Origin: Pseudomonas sp. 10-1B
GTDB lineage: Bacteria > Pseudomonadota > Gammaproteobacteria > Pseudomonadales > Pseudomonadaceae
Assembly (NCBI RefSeq): GCF_000935045.1
Contig: NZ_JYKS01000033.1
Span: 25,887 to 89,886, forward strand
Direction: 5' to 3'
DNA length: 64,000 nucleotides
Positions 16,271 to 24,984 of the stretch are shown here, piece after piece. The number at the start of each line of letters is the position of its first letter. The stretch's first letter is position 1. A program made the translations under genes and the position numbers. The notes below the pieces were generated by a model. The model saw nothing but the letters and a program-made list of their open reading frames with translations, did no database searches and was not told where the DNA came from.

Positions 16271-16635
16271 GCCAGGTCAGGATCAGCCGCCAGCACTGGG
16301 ATAACCTGCTGGGCGAGCTTGACCTGGCCCGTCGTCAACGTCACTTGCTGACCTACCGAGCGCTGATCGAGCGCTTGCAATTGCCCAGCCCGGCCATGCA
16401 GACGCTCACCGCCGCGCTGGAGTACCTGGCGGTGCTGGATGCCCGGGCCGAGCAGCCATTGCGCAGCTCGCTGGTGATCAGCCAGGGCGCCAGCCGTTTG
16501 CCACGTACCGGCTTTTTTGAGTGCGTAGAGCGCCTGGGGCGCTTTTCCGGGCCGGTCGATGGCATGGAGGCAGCGTCGTGGCACGCCTCCGAAGTGGTTC
16601 GGGTATTCGAGTACAGCTATCCCGAAACGGCCTGA
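16267..16635 (+). CDS. Hypothetical protein co-translated with the Xre regulator
   Basis: A 122-residue, mostly helical soluble protein with no signal peptide or membrane segment and no motif I recognise. Features include an Arg-rich N-terminal helix (ELDLARRQRHLLTYRALIERL) and SRLPRTGFFECVERLGRF near residue 80. The 4-bp overlap with the Xre gene indicates linked function, either as a toxin-like partner or an accessory of the regulator. Its last 15 bp are repeated at 16849-16863 in the downstream amplified DNA. Confidence 0.6.
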   Translation: MSQVRISRQHWDNLLGELDLARRQRHLLTYRALIERLQLPSPAMQTLTAALEYLAVLDARAEQPLRSSLVISQGASRLPRTGFFECVERLGRFSGPVDGMEAASWHASEVVRVFEYSYPETA

Positions 16636-17453
16636 GTCGTTACCTGTTCCGGCCCTATCGCCGGCAAGCCAGCTCCCACAGGTACAGCGCAAGGCTCAAA
16701 GCCTGTGGTGAACCTGTGGGAGCTGGCTTGCCGGCGATAGGGCCATGACAGGCAACGCATCCCGGTGAATCAAACCACAAGGCCTGCCATCGGCATCCAC
16801 CACCTGCAATGCATCCAGATGCTGGTGCCGACCAAACATCTCCAGCAACCCGAAACGGCCTGAACGCGGATCCTTGTGGGAGCGGCCTTGCGTCGCGAAA
16901 GGGCTGCGCAGCAGCCCCAGATTCTCAGCTTCGCCGCAAAGAATGCCGGGGCCGCTTTGCGGCCCTATCGCGACACAAGCCAGCTCCCACAGGTACAGCG
17001 CAAGGCTCAAAGCCTGTGGTGAACCTGTGGGAGCTGGCTTGCCGGCGATAGGGCCATGACAGGCAACGCATCCCGATGAATCAAACCACAAGGCCTGCCA
17101 TCGGCATCCACCACCTGCAATGCATCCAGATGCTGGTGCCGACCAAACATCTCCAGCCGCGGATCCTTGTGGGAGCGGCCTTGCGTCGCGAAAGGGCTGC
17201 GCAGCAGCCCCAGATTCTCAGCTTTGCCGCAAAGAATGCCGGGGCCGCTTTGCGGCCCTATCGCGACACAAGGCCGCTCCCACAGATACAGCGCAAGGCT
17301 CAAAGCCTGTGGTGAACCTGTGGGAGCTGGCTTGCCGGCGATAGGGCCATGACAGGCAACGCATCCCGGTGAATCAAACCACAAGGCCTGCCATCGGCAT
17401 CCACCACCTGCAATGCATCCAGATGCTGGTGCCGACCAAACATCTCCAGCAAC
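16621..17453. repeat. Amplified block of REPs and EAL-gene 3' ends (three copies)
   Basis: A 163-bp core occurs three times at 16683-16845, 16994-17156 and 17287-17449, offset by 311 and 293 bp and nearly identical. Each core contains a REP and the last coding bases of the leftward EAL gene. Between cores is a second conserved stretch (16866-16993 and 17159-17286) with two REPs of another subtype. The 311-bp unit also carries the final 15 bp of the upstream hypothetical gene. The 664-bp gap between genes holds only this material. Confidence 0.9.
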
Positions 17454-18268
17454 TGCGCAATCGTGGCATTCAGCCGCACCGTCGGCTGTTCAGCCAAGGG
17501 CATGCTCATCAGCACCGGTAGCGACTGGCTTTCCCGTATCCCCAGCTCCTGCGGCCGCCCCAGCAGGTAGCCCTGCACCAGGTCTACGCCCATCTCCACC
17601 AGCACTGCCAGCTCCTCGGCCAGCTCGATCCCTTCGGCAATCACCTGCGCCTTCGATGCCCGCGCAATCTGCAGGATGGAACCGACGAACTCGCGCTTGA
17701 GCGGGTCGCGGTGGATGCCGTCGATGAAGTGCCGGTCGATCTTCACGTATTCGGGGCGCAGCTCCGACCATAAGCGCAGGCTCGAATAACCAGCCCCCAA
17801 ATCGTCAAGGGCAATCGAGAAGCCCATGTCGCGGTAGTGGTGCAGGGCCGTGGACAGCAGCTGGAAGTCGTCGGTCGGGGTGTGCTCGGTCAGCTCGATC
17901 ACCACCCGGCTGGGCGGCAGGCCGACCTGTTCGAGCAGCTTGAGGGTCAGGCCGGACGGGTAGTGCGGCTCCAGCAGCGACTCTGGCGAGATGTTGAGAA
18001 ACAGCTTGCCCTGCAACTGCTGTTCGCTGAAACGCCGGCAGGCACTTTCCCGGCAGGCGGCTTCCAGCTCGGTCAGGCGGCCGGCCTGGCGGGCGACGGT
18101 GAACAAGTTGAGCGGCGCGTGCAGCGGGCTGTTGGACGGGCCGCGGCTCAGCGCCTCATGGCCGAACACCCGTTGTTGGCTCAGGCACATGATCGGCTGG
18201 AACAGACTGTGAATGCTGCGTTGAGCCAGGATGGCGCTCAAGGCACTGAGCTGTTCGGCAACGGTCAT
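17300..18268 (-). CDS. EAL-domain c-di-GMP phosphodiesterase, truncated after a partial CBS domain
   Basis: A 322-residue protein. Residues ~20-250 are a full EAL domain with catalytic blocks intact: FGHEALSRG, LNISPES, VIELTEH, IALDDLGAGYSS, YVKIDRHFI, VIAEGIE, GYLLGRP. It should hydrolyse c-di-GMP. A CBS-like segment begins ~265 (LNATIAQLLEMFGRHQHLDA, then GLIHRDALP) and is cut off. The final 16 residues (MALSPASQLPQVHHRL) are translated from REP DNA. From memory, prc-adjacent homologues in Pseudomonas continue into CBS and GGDEF domains. This allele has probably lost them by recombination at REPs. AGGAA upstream supports the start. Confidence 0.85.
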   Translation of the reverse strand: MTVAEQLSALSAILAQRSIHSLFQPIMCLSQQRVFGHEALSRGPSNSPLHAPLNLFTVARQAGRLTELEAACRESACRRFSEQQLQGKLFLNISPESLLEPHYPSGLTLKLLEQVGLPPSRVVIELTEHTPTDDFQLLSTALHHYRDMGFSIALDDLGAGYSSLRLWSELRPEYVKIDRHFIDGIHRDPLKREFVGSILQIARASKAQVIAEGIELAEELAVLVEMGVDLVQGYLLGRPQELGIRESQSLPVLMSMPLAEQPTVRLNATIAQLLEMFGRHQHLDALQVVDADGRPCGLIHRDALPVMALSPASQLPQVHHRL

Positions 18269-18289
18269 GGCGTATTCCTGAAAGTGAAA

Positions 18290-18315
18290 GGGCCGGGCGT
18301 TTGCACGCCCGGCCC
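18290..18315 (-). terminator. Hairpin between prc and the EAL gene
   Basis: GGGCCGGGCGT-TTGC-ACGCCCGGCCC is an 11-bp perfect stem lying after the prc stop and 22 bp before the EAL start (leftward). The T-rich tract behind it is broken (CTTTCACTTTC), so it may be a weak terminator or allow partial read-through into the EAL gene. Confidence 0.65.
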
Positions 18316-18378
18316 CTCTATTTCACGACAGCGCGATGACTGTTTGATGACAGGTCGCATTAATCTGCCATCATTGGC

Positions 18379-20460
18379 TTACTTCTTGGCCACCTTGGTG
18401 CTCGCACTCAGGTAGTCGATCAGGATGCGACCGGTTTCGGCCAGGTAGGCGTCGTCTTCGGGCTTGGTGTTTTCATCCTCGGTCGGCAGCGCGTCCTCGT
18501 CCTCTTTCTTCAGCTCCTTCAGCGGCTCTTCACCCTTGGCCTTGCGGCGGATGTTCTCCAGGGCCAGCTGCTTGGCTTCGATGTCGTCGTGGCGTGCACG
18601 GCGCTCCTGCTCGTTGAGGCTGACGGTTTTCTCGGCCATCAGCTTCTGGGTCAGGGCCAGGCGGTCGCGAATGTAGGTGAACTCCGCGTCCTTGCCGCTA
18701 CGTGCTTCATGCTGCGCCTTGAGCTGGGCCAGGAACGGCTTGAATGGGTCGGCCGCCGACTTGACCACCGGGCGGATGGTATCCCACGGCATGGCCTCGG
18801 GCAGGGCACTCTCGCCGATTTCCTTGGTGTCGATGATCGACGGGTAGTCGATGTCCGGCAGCACGCCCTGGTGCTGGGTGCTCTGCCCGGAAACCCGGTA
18901 GAACTTGGCCAGGGTCAGCTTCAGCTCGCCATGGTTGAGCGGCTGGATGGTCTGCACGGTGCCCTTGCCGAAGGTCTGGCCACCGATGATCAGCGCGCGG
19001 TGGTAGTCCTGCATGGCACCGGCGAAGATCTCCGAGGCCGAGGCCGACAGGCGGTTGACCAGCAGCGCCAGCGGGCCTTTGTAGAAGGCACCGGGGTTTT
19101 CGTCTTCCAGTACGTCGACGCGGCCATCGCTGTTGCGCACCAGCACGGTCGGGCCCTTCTCGATGAACAGGCTGGTCAGCTCGGTGGCTTCCTGCAGCGA
19201 ACCACCGCCGTTGTTGCGCAGGTCGATGACCACGCCGTCGACTTTTTCCTTCTGCAGTTCGGTGAGCAGCTTCTTCACGTCGCGCGTGGTGCTCTTGTAC
19301 TCCGGGTCACCGGCGCGGTAGGCCTTGAAGTCCAGGTAGAAGGCCGGGATCTCGATGATGCCCAGCTTGTAGTCACGCCCGTCCTGCTTGAGCTTGAGCA
19401 CCGACTTCTTCGCCGCCTGCTCTTCGAGCTTGACCGCTTCGCGGGTGATCGACACGACCTTGCTGGTCTGGTCGCTTGGCGCATTGCTTGCCGGGATGAT
19501 TTCCAGGCGCACCACCGAGCCTTTCGGGCCACGGATCAGCTTGACCACTTCGTCCAGGCGCCAGCCGACCACGTCGACCATTTCCTTGTTGCCCTGGGCC
19601 ACGCCGATGATCTTGTCGGCCGGGGCCACCTGCTTGGTCTTGGCCGCCGGGCCGGCCGGCACCAGGCGCACGATCTTGACCTGGTCGTTGTCGCTTTGCA
19701 GCACCGCGCCGATGCCTTCGAGCGACAGGCTCATGTTGATGTCGAAGTTTTCCGCGTTGTCCGGCGACAGGTAGTTGGTGTGCGGGTCGTAGGACTGGGC
19801 GAAGGTGTTGATATAGGCCTGGAAGATGTCCTCGGCACGGGTCTGGTCCAGGCGCGACAGCTGGTTCTTGTAGCGCTTGGTCAGGGTTTCCTGGATCTGC
19901 TTGGGTTCCTTGCCGGCGATCTTCTGGCGCAGTACCTCGTCTTTCACGCGCTTGCGCCACAGCTCGTCGAGCTGGGCCTGGTCCTTCATCCACGGGGCGT
20001 CCTTGCGCTCGACCAGCAAGGTTTCCTTGGCGGTGAAGTCCATCTTGTCCACGCCTTTGTTCAGCTCGGCCAAGGCGAAGTCCAGGCGTTGCTTGACGCG
20101 GTCCAGGTAACGTTTGTAGATGGTGAAGCCCGGGTCCAGGTTACCGCTCTTGAGGAAATCGTCGAATTGCGTTTTCCATTTGTCGAATTCGGCGATATCG
20201 GCGGCGGTGAAGTAGCTGCGCGATGGGTCCAGCAGCTTGATGTAGCTGTCATAGATGATGAGCGAACGGGCATCGTCCAGCGGCGGCTTGCTGTAGTGGT
20301 GGCGCTTGAGCAATTCCACCACGTTGAGGCTGGCGACGATCTCGTCGCGGTCCGGCTGCAGGCTGTCCCACTTGTTGGCGGCCGCCGCATTGCCGCCGAG
20401 CGTGAGGCTGCCCAGGCCGATCATCAGGGCCAGGGCGGTGCTTGGGAGGAAATGCTTCAT
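18379..20460 (-). CDS. prc: Periplasmic tail-specific (C-terminal processing) protease
   Basis: A 693-residue S41 protease with signal peptide (MKHFLPSTALALMIGLGSLT, cleavage after AAAA). An N-terminal helical domain precedes a PDZ domain (~240-330: SLEGIGAVLQSDNDQVKIVR, VVKLIRGPKGS) and the Ser-Lys catalytic domain (LRNNGGGSLQE, LSASASEIFAG, GQTFGKGTVQ). A charged C-terminal domain follows. Prc/AlgO degrades periplasmic proteins by their C-termini, including anti-sigma factors such as MucA in P. aeruginosa. An in-frame ATG 11 codons earlier (20493) is possible; neither start has a strong ribosome-binding site. The neighbouring EAL gene is a conserved neighbour. Confidence 0.95.
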   Translation of the reverse strand: MKHFLPSTALALMIGLGSLTLGGNAAAANKWDSLQPDRDEIVASLNVVELLKRHHYSKPPLDDARSLIIYDSYIKLLDPSRSYFTAADIAEFDKWKTQFDDFLKSGNLDPGFTIYKRYLDRVKQRLDFALAELNKGVDKMDFTAKETLLVERKDAPWMKDQAQLDELWRKRVKDEVLRQKIAGKEPKQIQETLTKRYKNQLSRLDQTRAEDIFQAYINTFAQSYDPHTNYLSPDNAENFDINMSLSLEGIGAVLQSDNDQVKIVRLVPAGPAAKTKQVAPADKIIGVAQGNKEMVDVVGWRLDEVVKLIRGPKGSVVRLEIIPASNAPSDQTSKVVSITREAVKLEEQAAKKSVLKLKQDGRDYKLGIIEIPAFYLDFKAYRAGDPEYKSTTRDVKKLLTELQKEKVDGVVIDLRNNGGGSLQEATELTSLFIEKGPTVLVRNSDGRVDVLEDENPGAFYKGPLALLVNRLSASASEIFAGAMQDYHRALIIGGQTFGKGTVQTIQPLNHGELKLTLAKFYRVSGQSTQHQGVLPDIDYPSIIDTKEIGESALPEAMPWDTIRPVVKSAADPFKPFLAQLKAQHEARSGKDAEFTYIRDRLALTQKLMAEKTVSLNEQERRARHDDIEAKQLALENIRRKAKGEEPLKELKKEDEDALPTEDENTKPEDDAYLAETGRILIDYLSASTKVAKK

Positions 20461-20545
20461 GCTGATTCGACGTGGGGGCAATTGATCACGCATAGTAGGC
20501 CGTCTTTTCCGTTCGCCGGTTCCATCGGAGCCGGGCGCATACTGC

Positions 20546-20575
20546 AAAAAGCCTGGGACATAGCTATCCCAGGCT
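20546..20575 (-). terminator. Terminator-like hairpin in the prc/qor intergenic region
   Basis: AGCCTGGGA-8 nt-TCCCAGGCT is followed, reading leftward, by five T residues. It faces into prc, about 85 bp before its start. It could be an attenuator in the prc leader or an insulator against transcription antisense to the rightward oxidoreductase gene. Confidence 0.55.
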
Positions 20576-20604
20576 CGGTCATATGATTCAACTATGGAGG
20601 CACT

Positions 20605-21567
20605 GTGAAGGCATTGCAAGGCGTTGACGGACATGTGGCTTGGGTCGAGGCCGAGCGCCCGGCTTGTGACGCGGGCCAAGTGCGCATTCGCGTGGCTGCG
20701 GCGGGGCTGAACCGCGCCGATCTGTTGCAGATGAAAGGTTTGTACCCGCCACCGCCAGGTGCCAGCCCGTACATGGGCCTGGAGTGTTCCGGGGTGGTCG
20801 AAGAGGTGGGCGCCGGTGCCGACTGGCGGGTGGGCGACCGCGTTTGCGCGCTGCTGGCCAGTGGCGCCATGGCCGAGGAAGTGGTGGTGGATGCCCGTCA
20901 CGTGCTGCCGGTGCCCGAAGGCCTGAGCCTGCACGAAGCGGCGGCGTTGCCGGAGGTGTATGCCACCGCCTGGCTGAACATCTTCCAGCTCGGTGCCGTG
21001 AAGGCTGGCGAGAAGGTGCTGGTGCACGCTGGCGCCAGCGGCGTGGGCTCGGCCGCCATCCAGCTGTGCAAGGCATTCGGCAGCCCGGTGTGGGTCAGTG
21101 TCGGTTCGCAGGACCGCCTGGCCTATTGCCAGGCGCTGGGCGCGGCGGGTGGCGTGGTGCGTAACCAGAACCTGGATGAGCTGGAAGCTATCGGCCCGTT
21201 CGATGTGATTCTCGACCCGGTCGGTGCCAGCTACGGCGAACTCAACCTCAAGCTGCTGGCCCGCGACGGGCGCTGGGTGATCATTGGCCTGATGGGCGGG
21301 CGCAAGTTCGAGCTGGACTTGGCACAGGTGCTGGGCAAGCGCCTGGAGATTACCGGGTCCACGCTGCGCAACCGTGATGACAGCTTCAAGGCCGAGTTGC
21401 TGCGTGAACTGCAGCAGCAGGTGTGGCCGCTGTTCGCCGAAGGGCGCTTGTCGCCGCAATTGGTCGATACCTACCCGGTGGAGTTTGCCCAGGCAGCGTA
21501 TGCCGAGCTTGAGAGCAACCAGGTGTCGGGTAAGCTGGTGATGGTGATCGACCCTGGCCTGGTGTAA
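20605..21567 (+). CDS. NAD(P)H:quinone oxidoreductase (zeta-crystallin family MDR)
   Basis: A 320-residue medium-chain reductase. The GroES-like N-terminal part has AAAGLNRADLLQMKGLYPPP, and the nucleotide-binding part has VLVHAGASGVGSAAIQLCKA. Catalytic zinc ligands are absent, as in quinone oxidoreductases. It is of the PIG3/QOR type that reduces quinones or enones in the cytosol. The GTG at 20605 follows GGAGG at proper spacing. It is divergent from prc. Confidence 0.9.
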   Translation: MKALQGVDGHVAWVEAERPACDAGQVRIRVAAAGLNRADLLQMKGLYPPPPGASPYMGLECSGVVEEVGAGADWRVGDRVCALLASGAMAEEVVVDARHVLPVPEGLSLHEAAALPEVYATAWLNIFQLGAVKAGEKVLVHAGASGVGSAAIQLCKAFGSPVWVSVGSQDRLAYCQALGAAGGVVRNQNLDELEAIGPFDVILDPVGASYGELNLKLLARDGRWVIIGLMGGRKFELDLAQVLGKRLEITGSTLRNRDDSFKAELLRELQQQVWPLFAEGRLSPQLVDTYPVEFAQAAYAELESNQVSGKLVMVIDPGLV

Positions 21568-21570
21568 GCA

Positions 21571-21673
21571 GGTCAGGCCCTTTCGCGGGTAAACCCGCTC
21601 CTACATTGGATCGCACAATGTTCGAAATTGTGGCGATCCAATGTAGGAGCGGGTTTACCCGCGAATAGGCCGG
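21571..21673. repeat. REP pair with extended stem
   Basis: Facing REPs of the GCGGGTAAACCCGC subtype, whose pairing continues through CCTACATTGGATCGC and its complement. They separate two convergent genes. Confidence 0.85.
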
Positions 21674-21691
21674 CACAGCCCATAAAGACTT

Positions 21692-22345
21692 TCAGCTCCA
21701 GCTCAAGATCGGCCACCCATTGATCTCGGCATGCTCGCGCAACACTGCATCGGGGTTCACCACATGCGGGTGATCCACCTTCAGCAACAACGGCAGGTCA
21801 TTGCGCGAATCGGAATAGAAGCTCGCCCCCTCCAGGTTCTCCTGCTCCTGGTCCAGCCATTCCAGCAAGCGGGTGATCTTGCCCTCGCGGTAGGTCAGCA
21901 CCCCATGGGTCTTGCCGGTATACACCCCATTGACCGCCTCCAGTTCGATAGCCAGGTACTCATCCACCCCCAGCCGCGCCGCAATCGGCCCGACCAGGTG
22001 GGTGCCGCTCGCCGAAATGATCAGGATACGGTCGCCACGCTTGCGGTGCTCGGCGATGCAGCGGCAGGCGTCGCCGAAAATTATCGGTTCGATGACGTCT
22101 TCCACCCACGGCTCGACCAGGTGCTCGACCTCTTCCAGGGTGCGCCCGGCAATCGGTTCCAGGCTGAAGGCCATGTACTCCTCCATCTGCAAGTGGCCTT
22201 TGCCGTAGGCCTCCATCAGCTCATGGTCGCGGCGCACGAATGCCTTGCCGTCGACCCAGCCCAGCCGGGCCATCTGCTCGCTCCACAGCGACGCGCAGTC
22301 GCCGTGGATCAGGGTTTCGTCCAGATCGAAAATTGCCAGTGCCAT
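21692..22345 (-). CDS. HAD-IB family phosphatase
   Basis: A 217-residue cytosolic HAD hydrolase. Motif I is IFDLDETLIHGD, motif II is ILIISASGTHL and motif III includes SFYSDSRNDLPLL. Similar to SerB-like phosphomonoesterases, it dephosphorylates small phosphorylated metabolites; the substrate is not evident. It begins 12 bp after the stop of the ABC ATPase gene with a good AAGGAG, so it is the last gene of the transport operon. That context suggests it releases phosphate from the imported compound or its product. Confidence 0.88.
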   Translation of the reverse strand: MALAIFDLDETLIHGDCASLWSEQMARLGWVDGKAFVRRDHELMEAYGKGHLQMEEYMAFSLEPIAGRTLEEVEHLVEPWVEDVIEPIIFGDACRCIAEHRKRGDRILIISASGTHLVGPIAARLGVDEYLAIELEAVNGVYTGKTHGVLTYREGKITRLLEWLDQEQENLEGASFYSDSRNDLPLLLKVDHPHVVNPDAVLREHAEINGWPILSWS

Positions 22346-22357
22346 GCGTGAATCTCC

Positions 22358-23347
22358 TTAGGCCACTTCCCGTAGCGCCGTGGGGTCGATCGACAAGCTT
22401 ACCCGCTGGCCGTCCGCGTGCAGGTCGGCCGGCGAGCGGTTGAGCACGTCGACCACCAGCTCCACCTCGCGCACCCGCACCCGGTAGCGGATCACGTTGC
22501 CGAGCAGGCTGTGACTGCGTACTTCGGCGTCCAGTTCACCGTTGACACCCAGGGTGATCGACTCTGGGCGGATCGCCAGGCGGCTGGCCACCGGGCGCTG
22601 CAGCAGGCGGCTGGCGCTGTCGGCGTCGAGCAGGTTGTAGTTGCCGATGAAACCGGCGGCGAACAGGTCCACCGGCGCGGTATAGAGGGTTTCGGCATCG
22701 CCGCTCTGGACGATGCGCCCCTGGTTCATCAGGAAGATGCGGTCCGACAGGGTCAGCGCCTCTTCCTGGTCGTGGGTGACGAAGATGGTGGTCAGCCCCA
22801 GCTCGCGCTGGATAGCGCGAATTTGCTCGCGCAAGTGCTTGCGGATGCGCGCATCCAGCGCCGACAGCGGTTCGTCGAGCAGCAGCAGGCGCGGGCGGGT
22901 GACCAGCGAGCGGGCCAGGGCCACGCGCTGGCACTGGCCGCCAGACAACTGGTGCGGGTAACGCCCGGCAAAGTTGCCCAGCTCCACCAGCTCCAGGGCC
23001 TCGCGCACCCGCGCCTGGCTTTCATCGGCCTTGACCTTCTGCATGCGCAGGCCAAAGGCGACGTTCTGCTCCACGGTCATGTTGGGGAACAGCGCATAGC
23101 TCTGGAACACCATGCCGATGCCACGCTTTTGTGGGCTCAGCGGCACGATGTCGTGGCCGTCGAGCAGGATCTGCCCGTGGTCCACCGGAGTCAGCCCGGC
23201 GATGCAGCGCAGCAAGGTGGACTTGCCGCAACCGGACGGGCCGAGCAGGGTGACGAACTCGCCGCGTTCGATGTGGCAGTCGATGTTCTCGAACACCGGG
23301 CTGCCGGCGTAGCTTTTTTGCAGTTTCTGTACGCTGACGAAGCTCAT
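22358..23347 (-). CDS. ABC transporter ATP-binding protein (PotA/FbpC-type)
   Basis: A 329-residue ATPase with Walker A GPSGCGKST (~37-45), Q-loop VFQSYALFP, signature LSGGQCQRVALARSL, Walker B LLLLDEPLSALD and a switch His in VTHDQEEAL. A C-terminal TOBE-like regulatory domain follows ~240. The clade serves putrescine, iron(III) and phosphonate importers. It is two bases from the permease gene upstream in the same operon. Confidence 0.92.
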   Translation of the reverse strand: MSFVSVQKLQKSYAGSPVFENIDCHIERGEFVTLLGPSGCGKSTLLRCIAGLTPVDHGQILLDGHDIVPLSPQKRGIGMVFQSYALFPNMTVEQNVAFGLRMQKVKADESQARVREALELVELGNFAGRYPHQLSGGQCQRVALARSLVTRPRLLLLDEPLSALDARIRKHLREQIRAIQRELGLTTIFVTHDQEEALTLSDRIFLMNQGRIVQSGDAETLYTAPVDLFAAGFIGNYNLLDADSASRLLQRPVASRLAIRPESITLGVNGELDAEVRSHSLLGNVIRYRVRVREVELVVDVLNRSPADLHADGQRVSLSIDPTALREVA

Positions 23348-23348
23348 G

Positions 23349-24143
23349 TCAGGTCTTGTCCTTGTTCAGGCGGTTGGCGACCCAGGTCAGTACCAGCACG
23401 AAGGCGAAGTACGAGATCACCAGCGCGCTGTTGAAGTGGCCGCTGCTGTTGCGCATGTTGTTCAGGTACACCTGCAGGGTCTCGTAGCGGGTGCCCACCA
23501 GCAGGTTGGCGAACACGAATTCGCCGAACAGGAACGAGAACGACAGCAGCAGCGCCACCATCAGGCCTTTGCGCAGGTTTGGCAGCACCACCAGCAACGC
23601 TGCCTGCCAGGTGCTGGCGCCCAGCAGTTGGGCGGCATCCATCAGGTCGCGCAGGTTGATCGCCTGCAGGTTGTTGGTGATGGCCCGGTACATGAACGGC
23701 AAGGCGATGGTGAAGTAGCAGCCAATCAGGATCCACGGCGTGCCGACCATGGCCATCGGCCCGCTGCCATACAGCTGCAGCAGCCCCACCGACGACACCA
23801 CCGGCGGTACCGCGAACGGCAGCAGGATGAGGATGTTCATCAGCGCGTCGAGTTTGGGGAAGTGGTAGTGCACCACGAACAGCAGCGGCAGGATCAGCAC
23901 CACCGACAGCAGCAGCGCGCCGACGCACACCAGCAGTGACTGGCCGAAGGCGGCCAGGAAGCGCGGCTCGCTCCACAGCGCTGCGTACCATTTCAGGGTC
24001 AGGCCGCTGGGCAGCAGGCTGGCCGACCAGCTGGTGGCCAGCGAGTAGAGCAGGGTGCCGGCCAGTGGCAGCAAGAGGATCAGGAACAGCAGGTAGACCA
24101 CGGCACGGTGGTACCAGCCGCCGGAGCGGGCGTCAGCGCGCAT
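23349..24143 (-). CDS. ABC transporter permease
   Basis: A 264-residue inner-membrane protein with about six helices and the permease EAA-like loop (MDAAQLLGASTWQAALLVVLP). AAGGAG precedes the ATG. Its start overlaps the end of the other permease by 11 bp, so the two subunits are translationally coupled and form the membrane heterodimer of the importer. Confidence 0.92.
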   Translation of the reverse strand: MRADARSGGWYHRAVVYLLFLILLLPLAGTLLYSLATSWSASLLPSGLTLKWYAALWSEPRFLAAFGQSLLVCVGALLLSVVLILPLLFVVHYHFPKLDALMNILILLPFAVPPVVSSVGLLQLYGSGPMAMVGTPWILIGCYFTIALPFMYRAITNNLQAINLRDLMDAAQLLGASTWQAALLVVLPNLRKGLMVALLLSFSFLFGEFVFANLLVGTRYETLQVYLNNMRNSSGHFNSALVISYFAFVLVLTWVANRLNKDKT

Positions 24144-24984
24144 GGTAGCTCCTTTTCAGCAGCCATTGATGCACCACCGTGACCAGCGTCATCAGCCCCA
24201 CCAGGACCATGGCCAGGGCGCTGGCCAGGTTGGGATCGAGGCTGATGTCACCGGCCACCAGCCCGGCGATGCGGATGGGCAGGACGTTGAAGTTGCCGGT
24301 GGTCAGGGCGTACACGGTGGCGTAGGCACCCAGGGCGTTGGCCAGCAGGATGACGAAGGTGCCGAGCAGTGCCGGGGTCAGTACGGGCAGGCCGATGTGC
24401 CGCCAGTATTGCCAGTGGCTGGCCCCCAGCAGCGCGGCCGACTCGCGCCAGTCTTCGCGCAGGGCGTCGAACGCGGGGTAGAGCAGCAACACGCCAAGCG
24501 GGATCTGGAAGTAGGTGTACACCAGGATCAGCCCGCTCTTGGAATAGATGCTGAAATCCTCCAGCAGGCCGACCTGCTTCAACAGCAGGGTCAGCGCGCC
24601 GTTGAAACCGAGCAGGATGATGAAGGCGAAGGCCAGTGGTACCCCGGCGAAGTTGCTGGTCATGTTGGCGAAGGCGCTGACGAAGTCGCGCAGCTTCGAG
24701 TCCACCTGGCGCAGCGAATAGGCGCCGAGGGTAGCGATGACGATGCCGAACAGGCTCGACCAGAAGCTGATCTCCAGGCTGCGTTGCAGAGCCTGCAGGT
24801 AGAACTTCGAGGCGAACACCTTGCTGAAGTTGGCCACGCCCCAGCCTGCTTCCGATTGCAGGCTGCTGACCGCTACCCAAGCCAGCGGGGCGATCTGGAA
24901 GATGACGAAGAACACGGCGAATGGCAGCAGGCACAGCAGGGCCAGGTAGCGGCCACGGGCGCCGCTGCTCTTGGCTGTAGTCAC
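24133..24984 (-). CDS. ABC transporter permease
   Basis: A 283-residue inner-membrane permease with six or so helices and an EAA-type loop (REDWRESAALLGASHWQYWR). It starts 4 bp inside the end of the phosphoesterase gene (ATGA-type overlap), so all operon genes are tightly coupled. It pairs with the permease at 23349-24143. Confidence 0.92.
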   Translation of the reverse strand: MTTAKSSGARGRYLALLCLLPFAVFFVIFQIAPLAWVAVSSLQSEAGWGVANFSKVFASKFYLQALQRSLEISFWSSLFGIVIATLGAYSLRQVDSKLRDFVSAFANMTSNFAGVPLAFAFIILLGFNGALTLLLKQVGLLEDFSIYSKSGLILVYTYFQIPLGVLLLYPAFDALREDWRESAALLGASHWQYWRHIGLPVLTPALLGTFVILLANALGAYATVYALTTGNFNVLPIRIAGLVAGDISLDPNLASALAMVLVGLMTLVTVVHQWLLKRSYHAR

